This document shows, in pieces, positions 36,881-46,399 of a DNA stretch of 64,000 bases (its first letter is position 1; each line of letters starts with the position of its first letter). Position numbers and translations under genes: made by a program. The notes beneath the pieces were generated by a model. That model ran no database searches. It saw only the letters and a list, made by a program, of their open reading frames with translations, and was not told where the DNA came from. This stretch comes from JAKZVK01 sp965261065 (lineage in GTDB: Bacteria > Acidobacteriota > Terriglobia > Bryobacterales > UBA6623), in NCBI GenBank assembly GCA_965261065.1, contig OZ253444.1, positions 3,534,001 to 3,598,000 of the forward strand, in the 5' to 3' direction.

Positions 36881-38442
36881 GGCACGGCAGTGAGGTCGAT
36901 CTCGATATCGCTGCCGGCTTCGACAGGGAAAGCGCGAGCCGCCGACCCGGCCTCGTCCCATACGTCGTCGCCGCGGACGGCGCGGGCGCTCAGATCCCGC
37001 CACGCACAGATGCGGTAGTCGCCGGGCACAACCTTGTCGAACGCGAACCGGCCGTTCTGGTCGGCTTGCACCGAACGGATCGCGTGCGGGCCCTTGAGCC
37101 CGACGCGAAACTGTGCCGCTTCGCGCACCTCCCCGGCCTCGCGCGGCTTCTTGACGCGCCCGTGCACTGTGGCGAAATCGCCCGAGAGGACGACCTCGAT
37201 CTGCTCCACACGTCCTTCGGCCAAGTCGATCGTCCGGGCCGGCACGGGCTTGCCGTCGAGGCGCACTTCCGTGACGAAGAAGAGCGAGGGCGCGGCCCAC
37301 CAGCGAGAGACGTCGACTTCGTACGTTCCGGGGGAGAGGCCCATGCTTTCAAACTCGAAGCCGGGCGGCTCCGCGTCGGCCGCGGCGACTTGCTCACCAT
37401 CGCCGCCACGGAAGACCAGGTAGACCTCGCCGCTCGGCCGGCCCACGGCCAAGACATCCCGGTCGAAAACCACGCGGCCTTGCAGGCCCGTCTGCGGCCG
37501 AGGCGACAGCACCAGGTCCGAGATGTGGTCGTTGACCTCGATGGAGCCTAGAGGAACGCGCCGGGATCCGTCGGAGTCGGTGGAATCGGAACGGCGAATG
37601 TAGGCCGCGGCGTACTTGCCAGGCCTCACATTCGGGAAGGTAAAGGCGCCGCCCTGTTCGAGCCGGGCAGCCGTCCGGCCTCGTCCGCGGCCGATCAGCG
37701 CAATCATGTGGGCGCCGCTGCCGGAGTGGTCGACGCCGGTCAGACGGCCGGAGACCTTGAAAAGCTGCCGCTCTTCCGTGCGCGTGTGGAGAACGATCTG
37801 CACGCCTCGAATGTCATCGCCTTCCTCGACCTCGACCTCCGTTGGCTCAGCTTCCAGGGCTCCCCGAAAGCGCCTCGACCGGCTTCCCCGCACGCGGAGT
37901 CGGTACTCACCCGGCTCGAGGTTCGCGATGCGGAAGATGCCACGATCGTCCGAAGACACCCGGCGGCGAACGTCACGGTCGCCACTCGCCGAGGTCGTGG
38001 TCGAGAGGCTCGCGTCGCCAACGGGCTCGCCGAGTTCGTCGATCACGCGCCCGTTGATGGCGGCCGCGCGGCCCATCTCGAAATCAATCTGGGCGCAGTC
38101 TTCCGGCTGCGTGCAGTCAAGCACGACGCGGCCGCCGTTGTGACCGCCGGAGGTCTTCGTGTAGTAACCGTTACGTTCGACGCCGAGGGCGACGCGCGGC
38201 GAGGGCAGGCCGGTGATCCAGTAGCGGCCCTGCTCGTTCGTCTTGGTAACGGCAAGGATGCCGGCGGTAGGATCGCCGGTGCGGCCGACGTCGTGGGCGA
38301 TGACGCGGACGCGGGCCAGGGCGACCGTGCGTTGGCCGTTGTGCGTAACAACGCTGCCACTGACCGAGGTTTCCGCGACAAGAATACCCGCGGCGGCGAG
38401 AACCAGAACCGGTAGCAAGGCCTTGCGAAGAGGGCTTGGCAT
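36877..38442 (-). CDS. Secreted carboxypeptidase-regulatory-like repeat protein A
   Basis: 521 residues starting MPSPLRKALLPVLVLAAAGILVAE, an export signal. Repeats of the same Ig-like fold occur (VSGSVVTHNGQRTVALARVRV, INGRVIDELGEPVGDASLST, LFKVSGRLTGVDHSGSGAH, LQGRVVFDRD), each with G(R/I)F(R)I..LEPGEYRL turn motifs. Paralogue of the downstream gene, with which it overlaps by four bases. A frame extension to 38478 was rejected because the signal peptide fits the ATG at 38442. Ends with TGA. Confidence 0.85.
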   Translation of the reverse strand: MPSPLRKALLPVLVLAAAGILVAETSVSGSVVTHNGQRTVALARVRVIAHDVGRTGDPTAGILAVTKTNEQGRYWITGLPSPRVALGVERNGYYTKTSGGHNGGRVVLDCTQPEDCAQIDFEMGRAAAINGRVIDELGEPVGDASLSTTTSASGDRDVRRRVSSDDRGIFRIANLEPGEYRLRVRGSRSRRFRGALEAEPTEVEVEEGDDIRGVQIVLHTRTEERQLFKVSGRLTGVDHSGSGAHMIALIGRGRGRTAARLEQGGAFTFPNVRPGKYAAAYIRRSDSTDSDGSRRVPLGSIEVNDHISDLVLSPRPQTGLQGRVVFDRDVLAVGRPSGEVYLVFRGGDGEQVAAADAEPPGFEFESMGLSPGTYEVDVSRWWAAPSLFFVTEVRLDGKPVPARTIDLAEGRVEQIEVVLSGDFATVHGRVKKPREAGEVREAAQFRVGLKGPHAIRSVQADQNGRFAFDKVVPGDYRICAWRDLSARAVRGDDVWDEAGSAARAFPVEAGSDIEIDLTAVP

Positions 38443-38775
38443 CGGTTGCAGGGTCGCGGCAGCGGCCGGCCTCGGCACACGGGGATGACCGGGGTGCCCG
38501 GACCGTCCGAACTAATCATACGATTGCCGGGAAGCGGCGGTTTCAGTCAAGATCGGGAGCAACTGGATTTGTCCCGAAAAGCCGCATCGTCATTGGGATC
38601 GTAACGTACATGAAATGTTTGTTTTCGCCCGTCTTGGTGCGTTATCATTGCTTATCCATTCTGGTTGAGTGGAGTCGACGACAGCTTTCTGTCAGGGGTG
38701 AGCTGTCAGTTCCGAACTGAGGGCGGATCGTAGTGGCGTTGTCGATGTGCCGGCTCCTGCTGAGGGGGCTCGAGG
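38443..38775. other. Intergenic region before the cytochrome operon
   Basis: About 330 bases, with AT-rich patches near 38600-38720, between divergent genes; promoters for both likely lie here. I see no gene. A GTAGGGGC-type family-2 repeat lies just inside the cytochrome's upstream frame at about 38823-38853. Confidence 0.45.
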
Positions 38776-39855
38776 TTGCCGCTAGTGGACTGTCGCAAAG
38801 AAAACGTAGTGGTAAACGCGCAGCCGGGCGGGCGCAGGGGCCCGCCCCTACCGTCTCGCTGGATACTCCTACAACGAAGGAATCTCCACGATATTCCACT
38901 AGCTCATTCGTTACACTGGAAGCTCAGCCCGCTGCTGCTTCTGCTATCTTTTCTCCTGCTCTGTCCAGGTCCGGCCGTCGGCCAGGCGCCCGCCGAGCCG
39001 AACCCATACGTCAGCAGCCAGGTCTGCAAGGCGTGCCATCAGGACCTCTGGCAAAGTTTCAACCGCAATCCGCACTTCAAATCGGTCGCTTCGGGCAAGA
39101 AACCGCCGGAGCAAACCGGGTGCGAGGGTTGCCACGGTCCTGGCGGGCTGCACGTGAAGGGAATGGGCGACAAGACGAAGATCCGCCGTTTCCCCTTGCT
39201 ACAGCCGAACGAAGTGCTCAACGAGTGCCTCGCGTGTCACGCCAAGGACTTCGGCAAGATGAACATCCGGCGGTCCTCGCATTCGACCGCCGAGGTGAGC
39301 TGTATCAACTGCCACTCGATTCACGGTTCCCAAGAGGGACGCGCCCTGCTGGCCGACAAGCAGCGCAACGTCTGCTACGGCTGCCACATCGAGATTCGCG
39401 CTCGCTTCGACCTGCCCTTCAAGCACCGCGTCAATGAAGGCGTCATCGACTGCACCGACTGCCACAACCCGCACGGCGCGCCGATGGCGACGTGGAGTAT
39501 CGCGCAGGCCCCGCGCATGGTTTCGCACGGCTTCGGCAACGACCTGCCTTGCCTGAAGTGCCACACCGACAAGCGCGGCCCGTTTGTGCACGAGCATCCC
39601 CCGGTGCGCGTGGAGGGCTGCCCGATGTGCCACGACCCCCACGGCAGCACCAATCCGCGGCTGCTGCAGCGGCCGGCGGTCTTCACGCTTTGTCTCGAGT
39701 GCCACAACAGCGTGGTCGGGTTCGGGCCGCGGATGGGCGGTATTCCCGCCCCGGGCCGGCGCTTTCATGATCTCTCCCAGCCACAGTTTCAAAATTGCGT
39801 GACGTGCCATTCGAGGATTCACGGCTCGAATACCGATCCGCTCTTTAGACGATGA
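38776..39855 (+). CDS. DmsE-type decaheme c-type cytochrome
   Basis: The protein has ten CXXCH haem motifs (CKACH, CEGCH, CLACH, CINCH, CYGCH, CTDCH, CLKCH, CPMCH, CLECH, CVTCH), in a DmsE/MtrA-type arrangement, after a hydrophobic signal (KLSPLLLLLSFLLLCPGPAVGQA). It is a periplasmic electron carrier, by family analogy plugging an outer-membrane barrel. The barrel gene overlaps its TGA by four bases. The start is unclear: no ATG/GTG/TTG lies just before the signal peptide, and the frame's upstream part contains an intergenic palindrome. A possible ATT at 38893 behind AAGGA, or GTG at 38809, are options; I give the widest frame. Confidence 0.87.
   Translation: MPLVDCRKENVVVNAQPGGRRGPPLPSRWILLQRRNLHDIPLAHSLHWKLSPLLLLLSFLLLCPGPAVGQAPAEPNPYVSSQVCKACHQDLWQSFNRNPHFKSVASGKKPPEQTGCEGCHGPGGLHVKGMGDKTKIRRFPLLQPNEVLNECLACHAKDFGKMNIRRSSHSTAEVSCINCHSIHGSQEGRALLADKQRNVCYGCHIEIRARFDLPFKHRVNEGVIDCTDCHNPHGAPMATWSIAQAPRMVSHGFGNDLPCLKCHTDKRGPFVHEHPPVRVEGCPMCHDPHGSTNPRLLQRPAVFTLCLECHNSVVGFGPRMGGIPAPGRRFHDLSQPQFQNCVTCHSRIHGSNTDPLFRR
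38823..38853 (-). repeat. Family 2 palindromic repeat copy
   Basis: On the minus strand reads GGTAGGGGCGGGCCCC followed by a GCGCCCGCCC half. It lies within the nominal 5' extension of the cytochrome frame, supporting a downstream start. Confidence 0.5.
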
Positions 39856-42212
39856 CGACCCGCGGCGCATGGCTTTGCTGGCTTGCCCTTCTAGCGGCGA
39901 CGCTAGTGAGGGCGCAGCCGATCATTACGCCCACGCCCGACATGCCCGACGAGATCGAAGAGGTGGGCGACTACACCATCTCGAACTCGTTCGAAGTCGG
40001 CTACCGCATGAGCAATGTGAGCGGCAACCATGACGTCTACCGCAGCAGCATCAACTTCGGCAACGGCGTGCGGTTGTTCGAAGGGCAGTTACGCATCAAC
40101 TCGAAGGAAGGCAAGGGGACGCTGATCGATAACCTGTCGTTCCACACCGTCGGACAAGGCGAGGACCCCTACCAGTTCACACGGTTCGAGATCGAGAAGA
40201 ACGGCTGGTTCCGCTACGACATGCAGCTTCGCGTCAACCGTTTTTTCAACCGGCTGCCGTCGCTATGGAGCGGCGAGCGCGGGCAGTGTGTGCTGACCGG
40301 GACATGGGTAACACTTTATGCCAAGCACATAGGTAACACTTTTTCGGGCCGGCTGATGCGAAGTCTGCGCTAACTCTCGTGGAATCAGGGCACTGGCAAA
40401 GCTTTCTTCGGCCGAGGCTAGGCTGGGCCATCGCCTTGGTAAGCGGAGGAAACCAAAGGAGTTCGGCCCCGGTTCTGTCAAGGCCTCGCGCCCGCGAGCC
40501 GACAGGGGAGCCTTGACAGGTTCGGGGGCGAACTCCAGCCTTGAATAGCAAGGCGATGGTCCATGTGTTACCTATGTGCTTGGCATAAAGTGTTACCCAT
40601 GTGCCCGGTCAATACCGTGGAGCGAGCGGACGTTCCAGAACCACGACCTGCGGCTATTCCCCGATTCGCGGTTCGAGATCCTGCTCGGCTATGACCGCAA
40701 TTCCCAAACCGGCCCGGGTTTCAGGTCCGAAGGCATCTCGCGCGACTTTGGGGCCTTCCGCAACGAGAACTTCCTGCGGCTGACCCGCGACCTGCGCCGG
40801 CAGAACAACCAGTACCGCGCGGGCTTCGATACGCGGGTGGCTGGGCTGGCGATTACGTTCATGCAGGCTTTCGACAACTACAAAGAGGATACGCTCTACG
40901 GAGACGGCTCGCTATCTCCGTCGCTCTCGCCAAACGTGCAGCCGGTCGAGAGCTTGCAGCGCAACGAGCCGATCCATGGCAACACGCCGGTCACGTCCGT
41001 CGCCATCCGGACAGAGAAGGAGCACAAGATCGGCTTCCAGGGCCGCTATGTGTACGCCAGTGGCAACCGCAACTTTCTGCTTTCCGAAGACATCACGGCG
41101 ATCAATTCCGACCTGAATCTGTCCAGCCTCCGGCACACCTTCATCATGGGCGACGCCCGGCGCAAGCAAGGTAGCGGCGACTTCACCGTCGCGTTCATGC
41201 CGACCCACCGCTGGACGCTCAGCAACACGACCTCGGTCAACAATACCCGCATCAGCGGCAATTCAGCGTTTCTCGAAGTCACCGCCTCGACCTCGCAGTT
41301 TCAGGAGTTCGAGCACCTAGGCATTCGCCACATCTCGAACGCCAGCGAGGTCAACTTCCGCGCGCACCCAAAGCTCGGGGTGTACGGCGCGTATCGTTTC
41401 TCGCGGCGGCGCATCCAGACGCGCGAGAGCTTCCACTTCCCCGACTTCGATTTCGAAGTCGATCTTTTCGAGCAAGAGAGCGACATCAACTCGAGTGTCG
41501 GCGGGTTTCGCTGGCGTCCCCGGCGAGAGTTGCGGGTATCGTTTGACGCGGAGTTCGGCGAGGCGGATCTGCCGTTTACGCCGCGCAGCGAGCGGAAGTT
41601 TCATTCGGAAACCGTTCGCGTGCAGTGGCGCAAGAACGGGTTCTTGCTCGGTGGGAACTTCAAGAGCCGCGAAAACGACAATTCCGCGACGCTGATCACA
41701 CACAGCTCTGTCGGGCGGCACTACGGCTTCAACAGCTCGTGGGTGAATCCAGACGGCAGGCTTACCCTCGACGGCGGCTACACCAAGGTCGAACTCGACA
41801 CGGCCTCAGGCATCTTCAACTTCTTCCCCGAAGGCGAGACACCGGCGGCAAGCCGCGCCTTCTACACGATGAACCTGCACAACGTGTATTTCAGCACTCG
41901 CATTCAACCGCGTGACCGGCTGACTCTGTACCTTGCCTACAACCTGTCGAAAGATACGGGTGATGGGCGCGGGCAGCCGAGCTTTGGGCTGGCTTGGAGC
42001 CAACCTACTCGAATTTTAGTTTCGACGGAACGAACTTCTTCAACAGCTTCCCGCTCACCTATCAGTCGCCCTCAGCGCGCGTGTCGGTGACGCTGCACGA
42101 ACACCTTTCGTGGAATCTCGGCTGGCAGTTTTACAACTACGGTGAGCGCTTCGTCGGCGAGCAGAATTATCACGCCCATGTGAGCTACTCCAGCCTGCGT
42201 TGGAGTTTCTAG
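39852..42212 (+). pseudogene. MtrB/PioB-type outer-membrane beta-barrel, disrupted
   Basis: Starts ATG at 39852 (MTTRGAWLCWLALLAATLVRA, a Sec signal), overlapping the cytochrome by ATGA. Amphipathic strands alternate through NGVRLFEGQLRINSK, RFEIEKNGWFRYDMQLRVNRFFNRLP. The frame is broken by a 318-base MITE at 40294-40611, resumes as RTFQNHDLRLFPDSRFEILLGYDRN, and is broken again by a one-base shift near 41998 before YSNFSFDGTNFFNSF and the C-terminal strand HVSYSSLRWSF, whose final Phe is typical of barrels. Together with the cytochrome it matches a trans-outer-membrane electron conduit. Removing the MITE alone does not restore frame. Confidence 0.83.
40294..40611. mobile_element. IS481-derived MITE
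   Basis: 318 bases with about 50-base terminal inverted repeats nearly identical to the IS481 ends at 7263-8629 (TGACCGGG, CATGGGTAACACTTTATGCC, then AGCACATAGGTAACAC). It has no transposase. The interior is itself largely palindromic: CCATCGCCTTG (40428-40438) pairs with CAAGGCGATGG (40549-40559), and CTGTCAAGGC with GCCTTGACAG. It interrupts the barrel gene; I cannot see a clear target duplication. Confidence 0.85.
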
Positions 42213-42597
42213 CCGAACAACCGTGCCCCGAAAGCGAGTGCGGGGTAAATCCACCACCCGGTGGCTCAGGGGCTGGGTACCCATCCCTGGCGTTCCAGAC
42301 TCGGGCGCAACGGGCCTCTGCCCGGTTGGGGTCGCAGACCCTGTCGAATGTAGGGGCACGGCATGCCGTGCCCGGCGGCTTCGAACGATCGACTTGACCC
42401 GAACGCGGGTACAGCGCGTACCGTGGATCTCGGTTTTGAGATCCGCGGCCTTCCCTTGCTAGGGCGTCAGGCGTACGCCTAGGTACCAAACCTCTTTTTG
42501 CACTGGAAGTTGCGTAGGAGGGGAACTACAGGAGGCCCAACATCGCACCGCCCGCCGGCTGCCTTGGGCGAGAACCCGGCGGGCGCAGTGAATCAGA
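42213..42597. other. Intergenic region with palindromes
   Basis: 385 bases without a gene. It holds a family-2 palindrome at about 42349-42376 (GTAGGGGCACGGCATGCCGT and on) and a hairpin GGATCTC/GAGATCC at about 42424-42442. It lies between convergent genes (barrel and ferredoxin). Confidence 0.6.
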
Positions 42598-42867
42598 CTA
42601 CTCGGGCGTCTTGCCGTAGTACGCCGCGTTCTTCGCGGTAAACTCGTCCCACTTCTCGGGCAGGTCTTCGAGGGCAAAGATCGCCGAGACGGGGCAGACG
42701 GGCACACAAGCGCCGCAATCGATACACTCATCCGGCTCAATGTAGAGCATCTCCGCGGCCTCGAAATCCTCTTCGTCGGATTTGGGGTGGATGCAGTCAA
42801 CCGGACAGGCGTCAACACAAGCCGTATCCTTCGTGCCGATGCAAGGTTCCGCGATTACGTACGCCAT
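42598..42867 (-). CDS. Ferredoxin, 7Fe/8Fe type
   Basis: 89 residues. The first cluster site is CIGTKDTACVDACPVDC, spacing typical of a [3Fe-4S] or long-loop [4Fe-4S] site; the second is CIDCGACVPVCPVSAI, a standard [4Fe-4S]. It resembles FdxA-type ferredoxins carrying low-potential electrons in the cytoplasm. The ATG at 42867 (MAYVIAEPC) fits the family start; the upstream open frame is intergenic repeat. Ends with TAG. Confidence 0.93.
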   Translation of the reverse strand: MAYVIAEPCIGTKDTACVDACPVDCIHPKSDEEDFEAAEMLYIEPDECIDCGACVPVCPVSAIFALEDLPEKWDEFTAKNAAYYGKTPE

Positions 42868-43053
42868 ATGAACATCGTCTCCTTGGTAGTTAGAACCGGT
42901 CAAATCCACCCGGCTCCCTACAATCAGAATAGCGGATTGTATCACAGGCCCGCAGGGCCCTAACGGCCTGGTGACGCGGGCCTCCTGGCCTGCAGCGTCG
43001 ACCTCCGGGTCGACGTCTCCGCCCACATCTACCACCGGCGCCACGGGCCCTTG

Positions 43054-43132
43054 AAACCGAGCCGTGACCGTCAGGGAGCGGTCCCGCACGGCATTTTTCA
43101 CAGCCTCTCAGGGAGCGGTCCCGCACGAACCC
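43054..43132 (+). repeat. Dispersed palindromic repeat, family 1, copy 3 and partial duplicate
   Basis: A full copy at 43054-43090 (with CCCGCACG end) is followed by a partial copy at about 43107-43132 that repeats the TCAGGGAGCGGTCCCGCACG half. Located between ku and the ferredoxin gene. Confidence 0.7.
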
Positions 43133-43183
43133 CCACGCCTCAGGGAAGTCCCTGTATGAGCCCCGCTCCAAGACGCGCTTGAA

Positions 43184-44068
43184 CTACCCCGCCTTGCGGG
43201 CCTTATTGCGCGCGGGCGCGGCCTTCTTCGCCGGGACGCCCTCGGCTTGCGCGGCTGTGGCGCGGGCCGGCCCCTTCTTCTTTGGCCCCTTGTTGGACTG
43301 CGATTGGAGGCTCTTCTGGAGCGCGTCCATGAGGTCGATGACCGGCGCGAGCCTCGGCCCCTCGGTGGAGGCGGTCTCTTCGCCGGCGCGCTTGGCCTCG
43401 ACCAACTCCTTGAGCCTCGCCTGATATTGATCGGTGTACTTCTCGGGCTTGAACGGAGCGGCGAGGCTTTCGATCAACTGGCCGGCGAGCTTCGTCTCGG
43501 CGGGCTTGACCTCGATGTCATCCTCCGAACTATTCCTGCCGTATTCGGCGAGCGTGCGGATCTCGTTGGGGGAGTACATCGTATGGAGCGTCAGCCCTTG
43601 CTCCCGCGCCCGGACGAGCACCGTGTACTCGCGCTGATGCATGGCCAGCTTCGCGACGGCGGCGTAGCCGGCCTGATCCATGGTGTCGACGAGCAGATGG
43701 TACGCTTTGCGGCCGGCGTCTTCGGGAACCAGGTAATACGAGCTGTCGAAGTAGAGCGGGTCGACCTCGTCCATCTTGACGAACTCGAGGATCTCCATGC
43801 TGTCGGCCGACTGCGGCTGGACCTTCTTGATCTCCGCGTCCTCCACGAGGACATACTGGTCTTTGATGTACTGGTACCCCTTGACAATCTCGGAGCGCTC
43901 GACCGTGCAGTCACACGTCGGGCAGTACAACTGCTGGCGCACGCGCGTATGACACGTGCTGTGCAACTGGTTGAAGCTGATTCGTTCGCTGCGCGCCGCG
44001 GTGAACAGGCGCACCGGGACCGAGATCAAGCCAAAGGTAATATAGCCCTTCCAGACGGTGGCGGCCAT
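43184..44068 (-). CDS. ku: Ku protein (non-homologous end joining)
   Basis: 294 residues with the Ku core starting MAATVWKGYITFGLISVPVRLF, the Zn-less CP(x)C pair, and the DEVDPLYFDSSYYLVPED segment. The C-terminal tail is Lys/Ala-rich, as usual for bacterial Ku, with KKKGPARATAAQ. Ku rings bind DNA ends and recruit LigD; no ligD is in the window. The start ATG is preceded by GGGGAGG seven bases upstream. Ends with TAG. Confidence 0.96.
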   Translation of the reverse strand: MAATVWKGYITFGLISVPVRLFTAARSERISFNQLHSTCHTRVRQQLYCPTCDCTVERSEIVKGYQYIKDQYVLVEDAEIKKVQPQSADSMEILEFVKMDEVDPLYFDSSYYLVPEDAGRKAYHLLVDTMDQAGYAAVAKLAMHQREYTVLVRAREQGLTLHTMYSPNEIRTLAEYGRNSSEDDIEVKPAETKLAGQLIESLAAPFKPEKYTDQYQARLKELVEAKRAGEETASTEGPRLAPVIDLMDALQKSLQSQSNKGPKKKGPARATAAQAEGVPAKKAAPARNKARKAG

Positions 44069-44187
44069 GGAACCTCCCCTTCAATTCACCCGAGCCCAAG
44101 CGTCGAAACCGTGCGGGGGGCGGCCGTGGGGGCTCGATATCCTCCTACGATCCTAGACCAGGTTGGAAGTTCCTGCAACCATTGGGG

Positions 44188-44231
44188 AAAAACCGAGCCG
44201 TGACCGTCAGGGAGCGGTCCGGCACGAACCC
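44188..44231 (+). repeat. Dispersed palindromic repeat, family 1, copy 4
   Basis: Full copy identical in its core to the 31923 copy. Between ku and the decayed TPR gene. Confidence 0.75.
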
Positions 44232-44308
44232 TCACACGCCTCGGAAGGCTCTATCCTTAGGGGTAGGGCCGGACACGAACCCCACGCTTTGCGGGCGCTG
44301 AACCTCAA

Positions 44309-45133
44309 ACGAAAATTCCCACCCTAGCTCGCAGCCTACTCGCGCTGGCCTGCCTCGCTGCGCCCGCGCAAGCCCAATCCGACGAACGGCGGGAGCAACT
44401 CGCCGAGCACATCCGCGCGGGCTTGCAAGCCCGTGACGAGCATCGCCTAGACGCTGCGGCGCTCGAATTCGAAGCGGCCCTCGCCCTCGCTCCCGACGTG
44501 GCCCAACTTCATGCCAGCCTCGGCCTGGTGCGGCACCGGCAGGGCACCTTGACGCCCGCGGTCGAGTCCTTTCGCCGGGCCCTCGAGTTGAAGCCCGATC
44601 TCGGCGGCGTGCACGGCCTACTGGGGTTCGATCTGCTGATGCTCGGCGAGTTCGAAACCGCGCTGGGACATCTCGAGAAAGGACAACAGGAAGATCCATC
44701 GAACCTCGAAGTGCAGTCCTGGTTGGGCCTGGCGTATTTCGAGACAGGCCAGCACCAGAAGGCGATTGCGACCTGGGAGTCGGTGTGGGAGTCGAAACCC
44801 CGCGACCTGAACGTCTTGCTGTATCTCGACAAGGCCTACAAGGCCGTGCTCGGCAAGCTGCTCGAGCTCTTCGACGACGTTCCCGGCCCTGAGCTGATCG
44901 TGTGTGACATGTTCTCGGGCTGGGTCTCCTAGGCCGATCCCGATGCGCCCGACTCGAAACTGGAAGGCTTGGCCCGCCTGTCGAACCCCGACCACGCCGA
45001 AGCAGTCGACCTCGACCAGGACGGCCGCATGGACCTGATAGTGGCCGATCTCGGCGAAGTGATGCCGCTTCAGGGCGATAGCGCGGTTGATTTGCCCCTC
45101 ACTCGCGTTCGGGGCTCGGTTGCCTTAACTTGA
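44309..45133 (+). pseudogene. TPR protein with VCBS/FG-GAP-like tail, decayed
   Basis: In frame there is a signal-peptide-like segment (KIPTLARSLLALACLAAPAQAQ) but the codon where ATG is expected is ACG (44309-44311). Three TPR-type helical repeats follow (LDAAALEFEAALALAPDV, LTPAVESFRRALELKPDL, FETALGHLEKGQQEDPSN). A TAG at 44930-44932 interrupts, after which the frame continues ADPDAPDSK and AVDLDQDGRMDLIVADLGE, an FG-GAP/VCBS calcium-loop motif, to TGA at 45131. The missing start and internal stop indicate a dead gene, unless TTG at 44423 starts a shorter, truncated product. Confidence 0.72.
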
Positions 45134-45199
45134 CACCCCGGTCCGAATCACGCTTAGATCAGACGGCACACGTAGGCCAAGTGAGGAGTTCCGAAATCA

Positions 45200-46399
45200 A
45201 TGACCAACCGTAGACGCTTTCTGCAAACGATCCCGGCGGCGGCGTCCGTCGGTCTGGCCACGACGGGCTGCGGCGCTGGCGACCTGCCCGGGCCCGAGCG
45301 CGACTACTTCCACGAATTGGGCGTGCGGCAGTTCATCAACGCCGCCGAACCCTACACCGCCCTCACCGGAGCGTTGATGCCGCCCGAAGCCGTCCAGGCC
45401 ATTGTCTACGCTTGCACCCGCTACGTGCGTTTGGCAGACCTGCACGATGCGATTGGCCGGCGGCTCGCCGAGATGATTGGTTGTGAAGGGGCGATGGTCT
45501 GCGCCGGCGCGGCTTCAGGCCTCACGCTCGGAACCGCCGCGTGCATCACTGGCAGTGACCCCGACGCCATCCGTCAACTCCCCGACACGACCGGCCTCAA
45601 GAACGAGGTCATCATCCAGAAGGCCCACCGCTACGGCTACGACCGTGCCATCCGAAACTGCGGCGGCCAATTCGTCGAGGTCGAGACGCACGAGCAACTC
45701 GAAGCCGCCATCAATGAGCGCACGGCGGCCATGCTCTTCAACAACACCAACGACCCGAAGGGCCAAATCAAGGTCGCCGAGTTCGCCGCGCTCGGCAATA
45801 AGCACGGCATCCCGGCGTTCGATGACTGTGCCGCCGACGTCCCGCCGGCCTCGCACCTGAACGAATACCTCGACATGGGTTTCGACCTCGTGACCGTCTC
45901 GGGCGGTAAGGGCATCTACGGCCCACAGAACGCCGGTCTGCTGATCGGCCGCAAAGACCTCATCGAGGCCGCGCGCCTGCACAGCCCTCCATCGAGCGCG
46001 GGCATCGGACGCGGCATGAAGGTCAGCAAGGAAACGATGCTCGCCATGATGGTGGCCGTGGAGTCGCTTCTGGCGCGCGATCACGAGGCTGAGTGGCGCG
46101 AGTGGGAGCGCCGCATCAACCTCATCGCCGAGAAGGTCGCCGTCATTGACGGCGTGCGAACGGAGACATTCACGCCGCCCTTGCATTACCACGTCCCTCA
46201 CTTGCGCATTCAGTGGGACGAGCAGCAAGTTCCCGTCGCGCCCGTCGACGTCAAGCGCCGTCTTCGCGAGGGAGACCCTTCGATCGAGCTCCGCTCCAGC
46301 CCCAACGACCGGATCGAGTTAGGCGTATGGATGCTCAAACCCGGCCAGGAGGAGATCGTCGCCGAGCGGATCCACGAAATCCTGGCCGCCGCGGCCTGA
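45200..46399 (+). CDS. SelA-like PLP-dependent protein with Tat/lipoprotein signal
   Basis: A 399-residue fold-type I PLP enzyme related to SelA/D-glucosaminate-6-phosphate ammonia lyase. The N-terminus MTNRRRFLQTIPAAASVGLATTGCGAG is an unusual twin-arginine signal ending in a lipobox-like cysteine, so the enzyme may be exported. PLP-site features are MVCAGAASGLTLGTAAC, FDDCAADVPP (Asp) and VSGGKGIYGPQNAG (Lys at about 240). No selenocysteine machinery is visible here; true SelA is cytoplasmic and longer, so another lyase or aminotransferase role is likelier. The TGA at 46397 ends the gene. Confidence 0.82.
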   Translation: MTNRRRFLQTIPAAASVGLATTGCGAGDLPGPERDYFHELGVRQFINAAEPYTALTGALMPPEAVQAIVYACTRYVRLADLHDAIGRRLAEMIGCEGAMVCAGAASGLTLGTAACITGSDPDAIRQLPDTTGLKNEVIIQKAHRYGYDRAIRNCGGQFVEVETHEQLEAAINERTAAMLFNNTNDPKGQIKVAEFAALGNKHGIPAFDDCAADVPPASHLNEYLDMGFDLVTVSGGKGIYGPQNAGLLIGRKDLIEAARLHSPPSSAGIGRGMKVSKETMLAMMVAVESLLARDHEAEWREWERRINLIAEKVAVIDGVRTETFTPPLHYHVPHLRIQWDEQQVPVAPVDVKRRLREGDPSIELRSSPNDRIELGVWMLKPGQEEIVAERIHEILAAAA

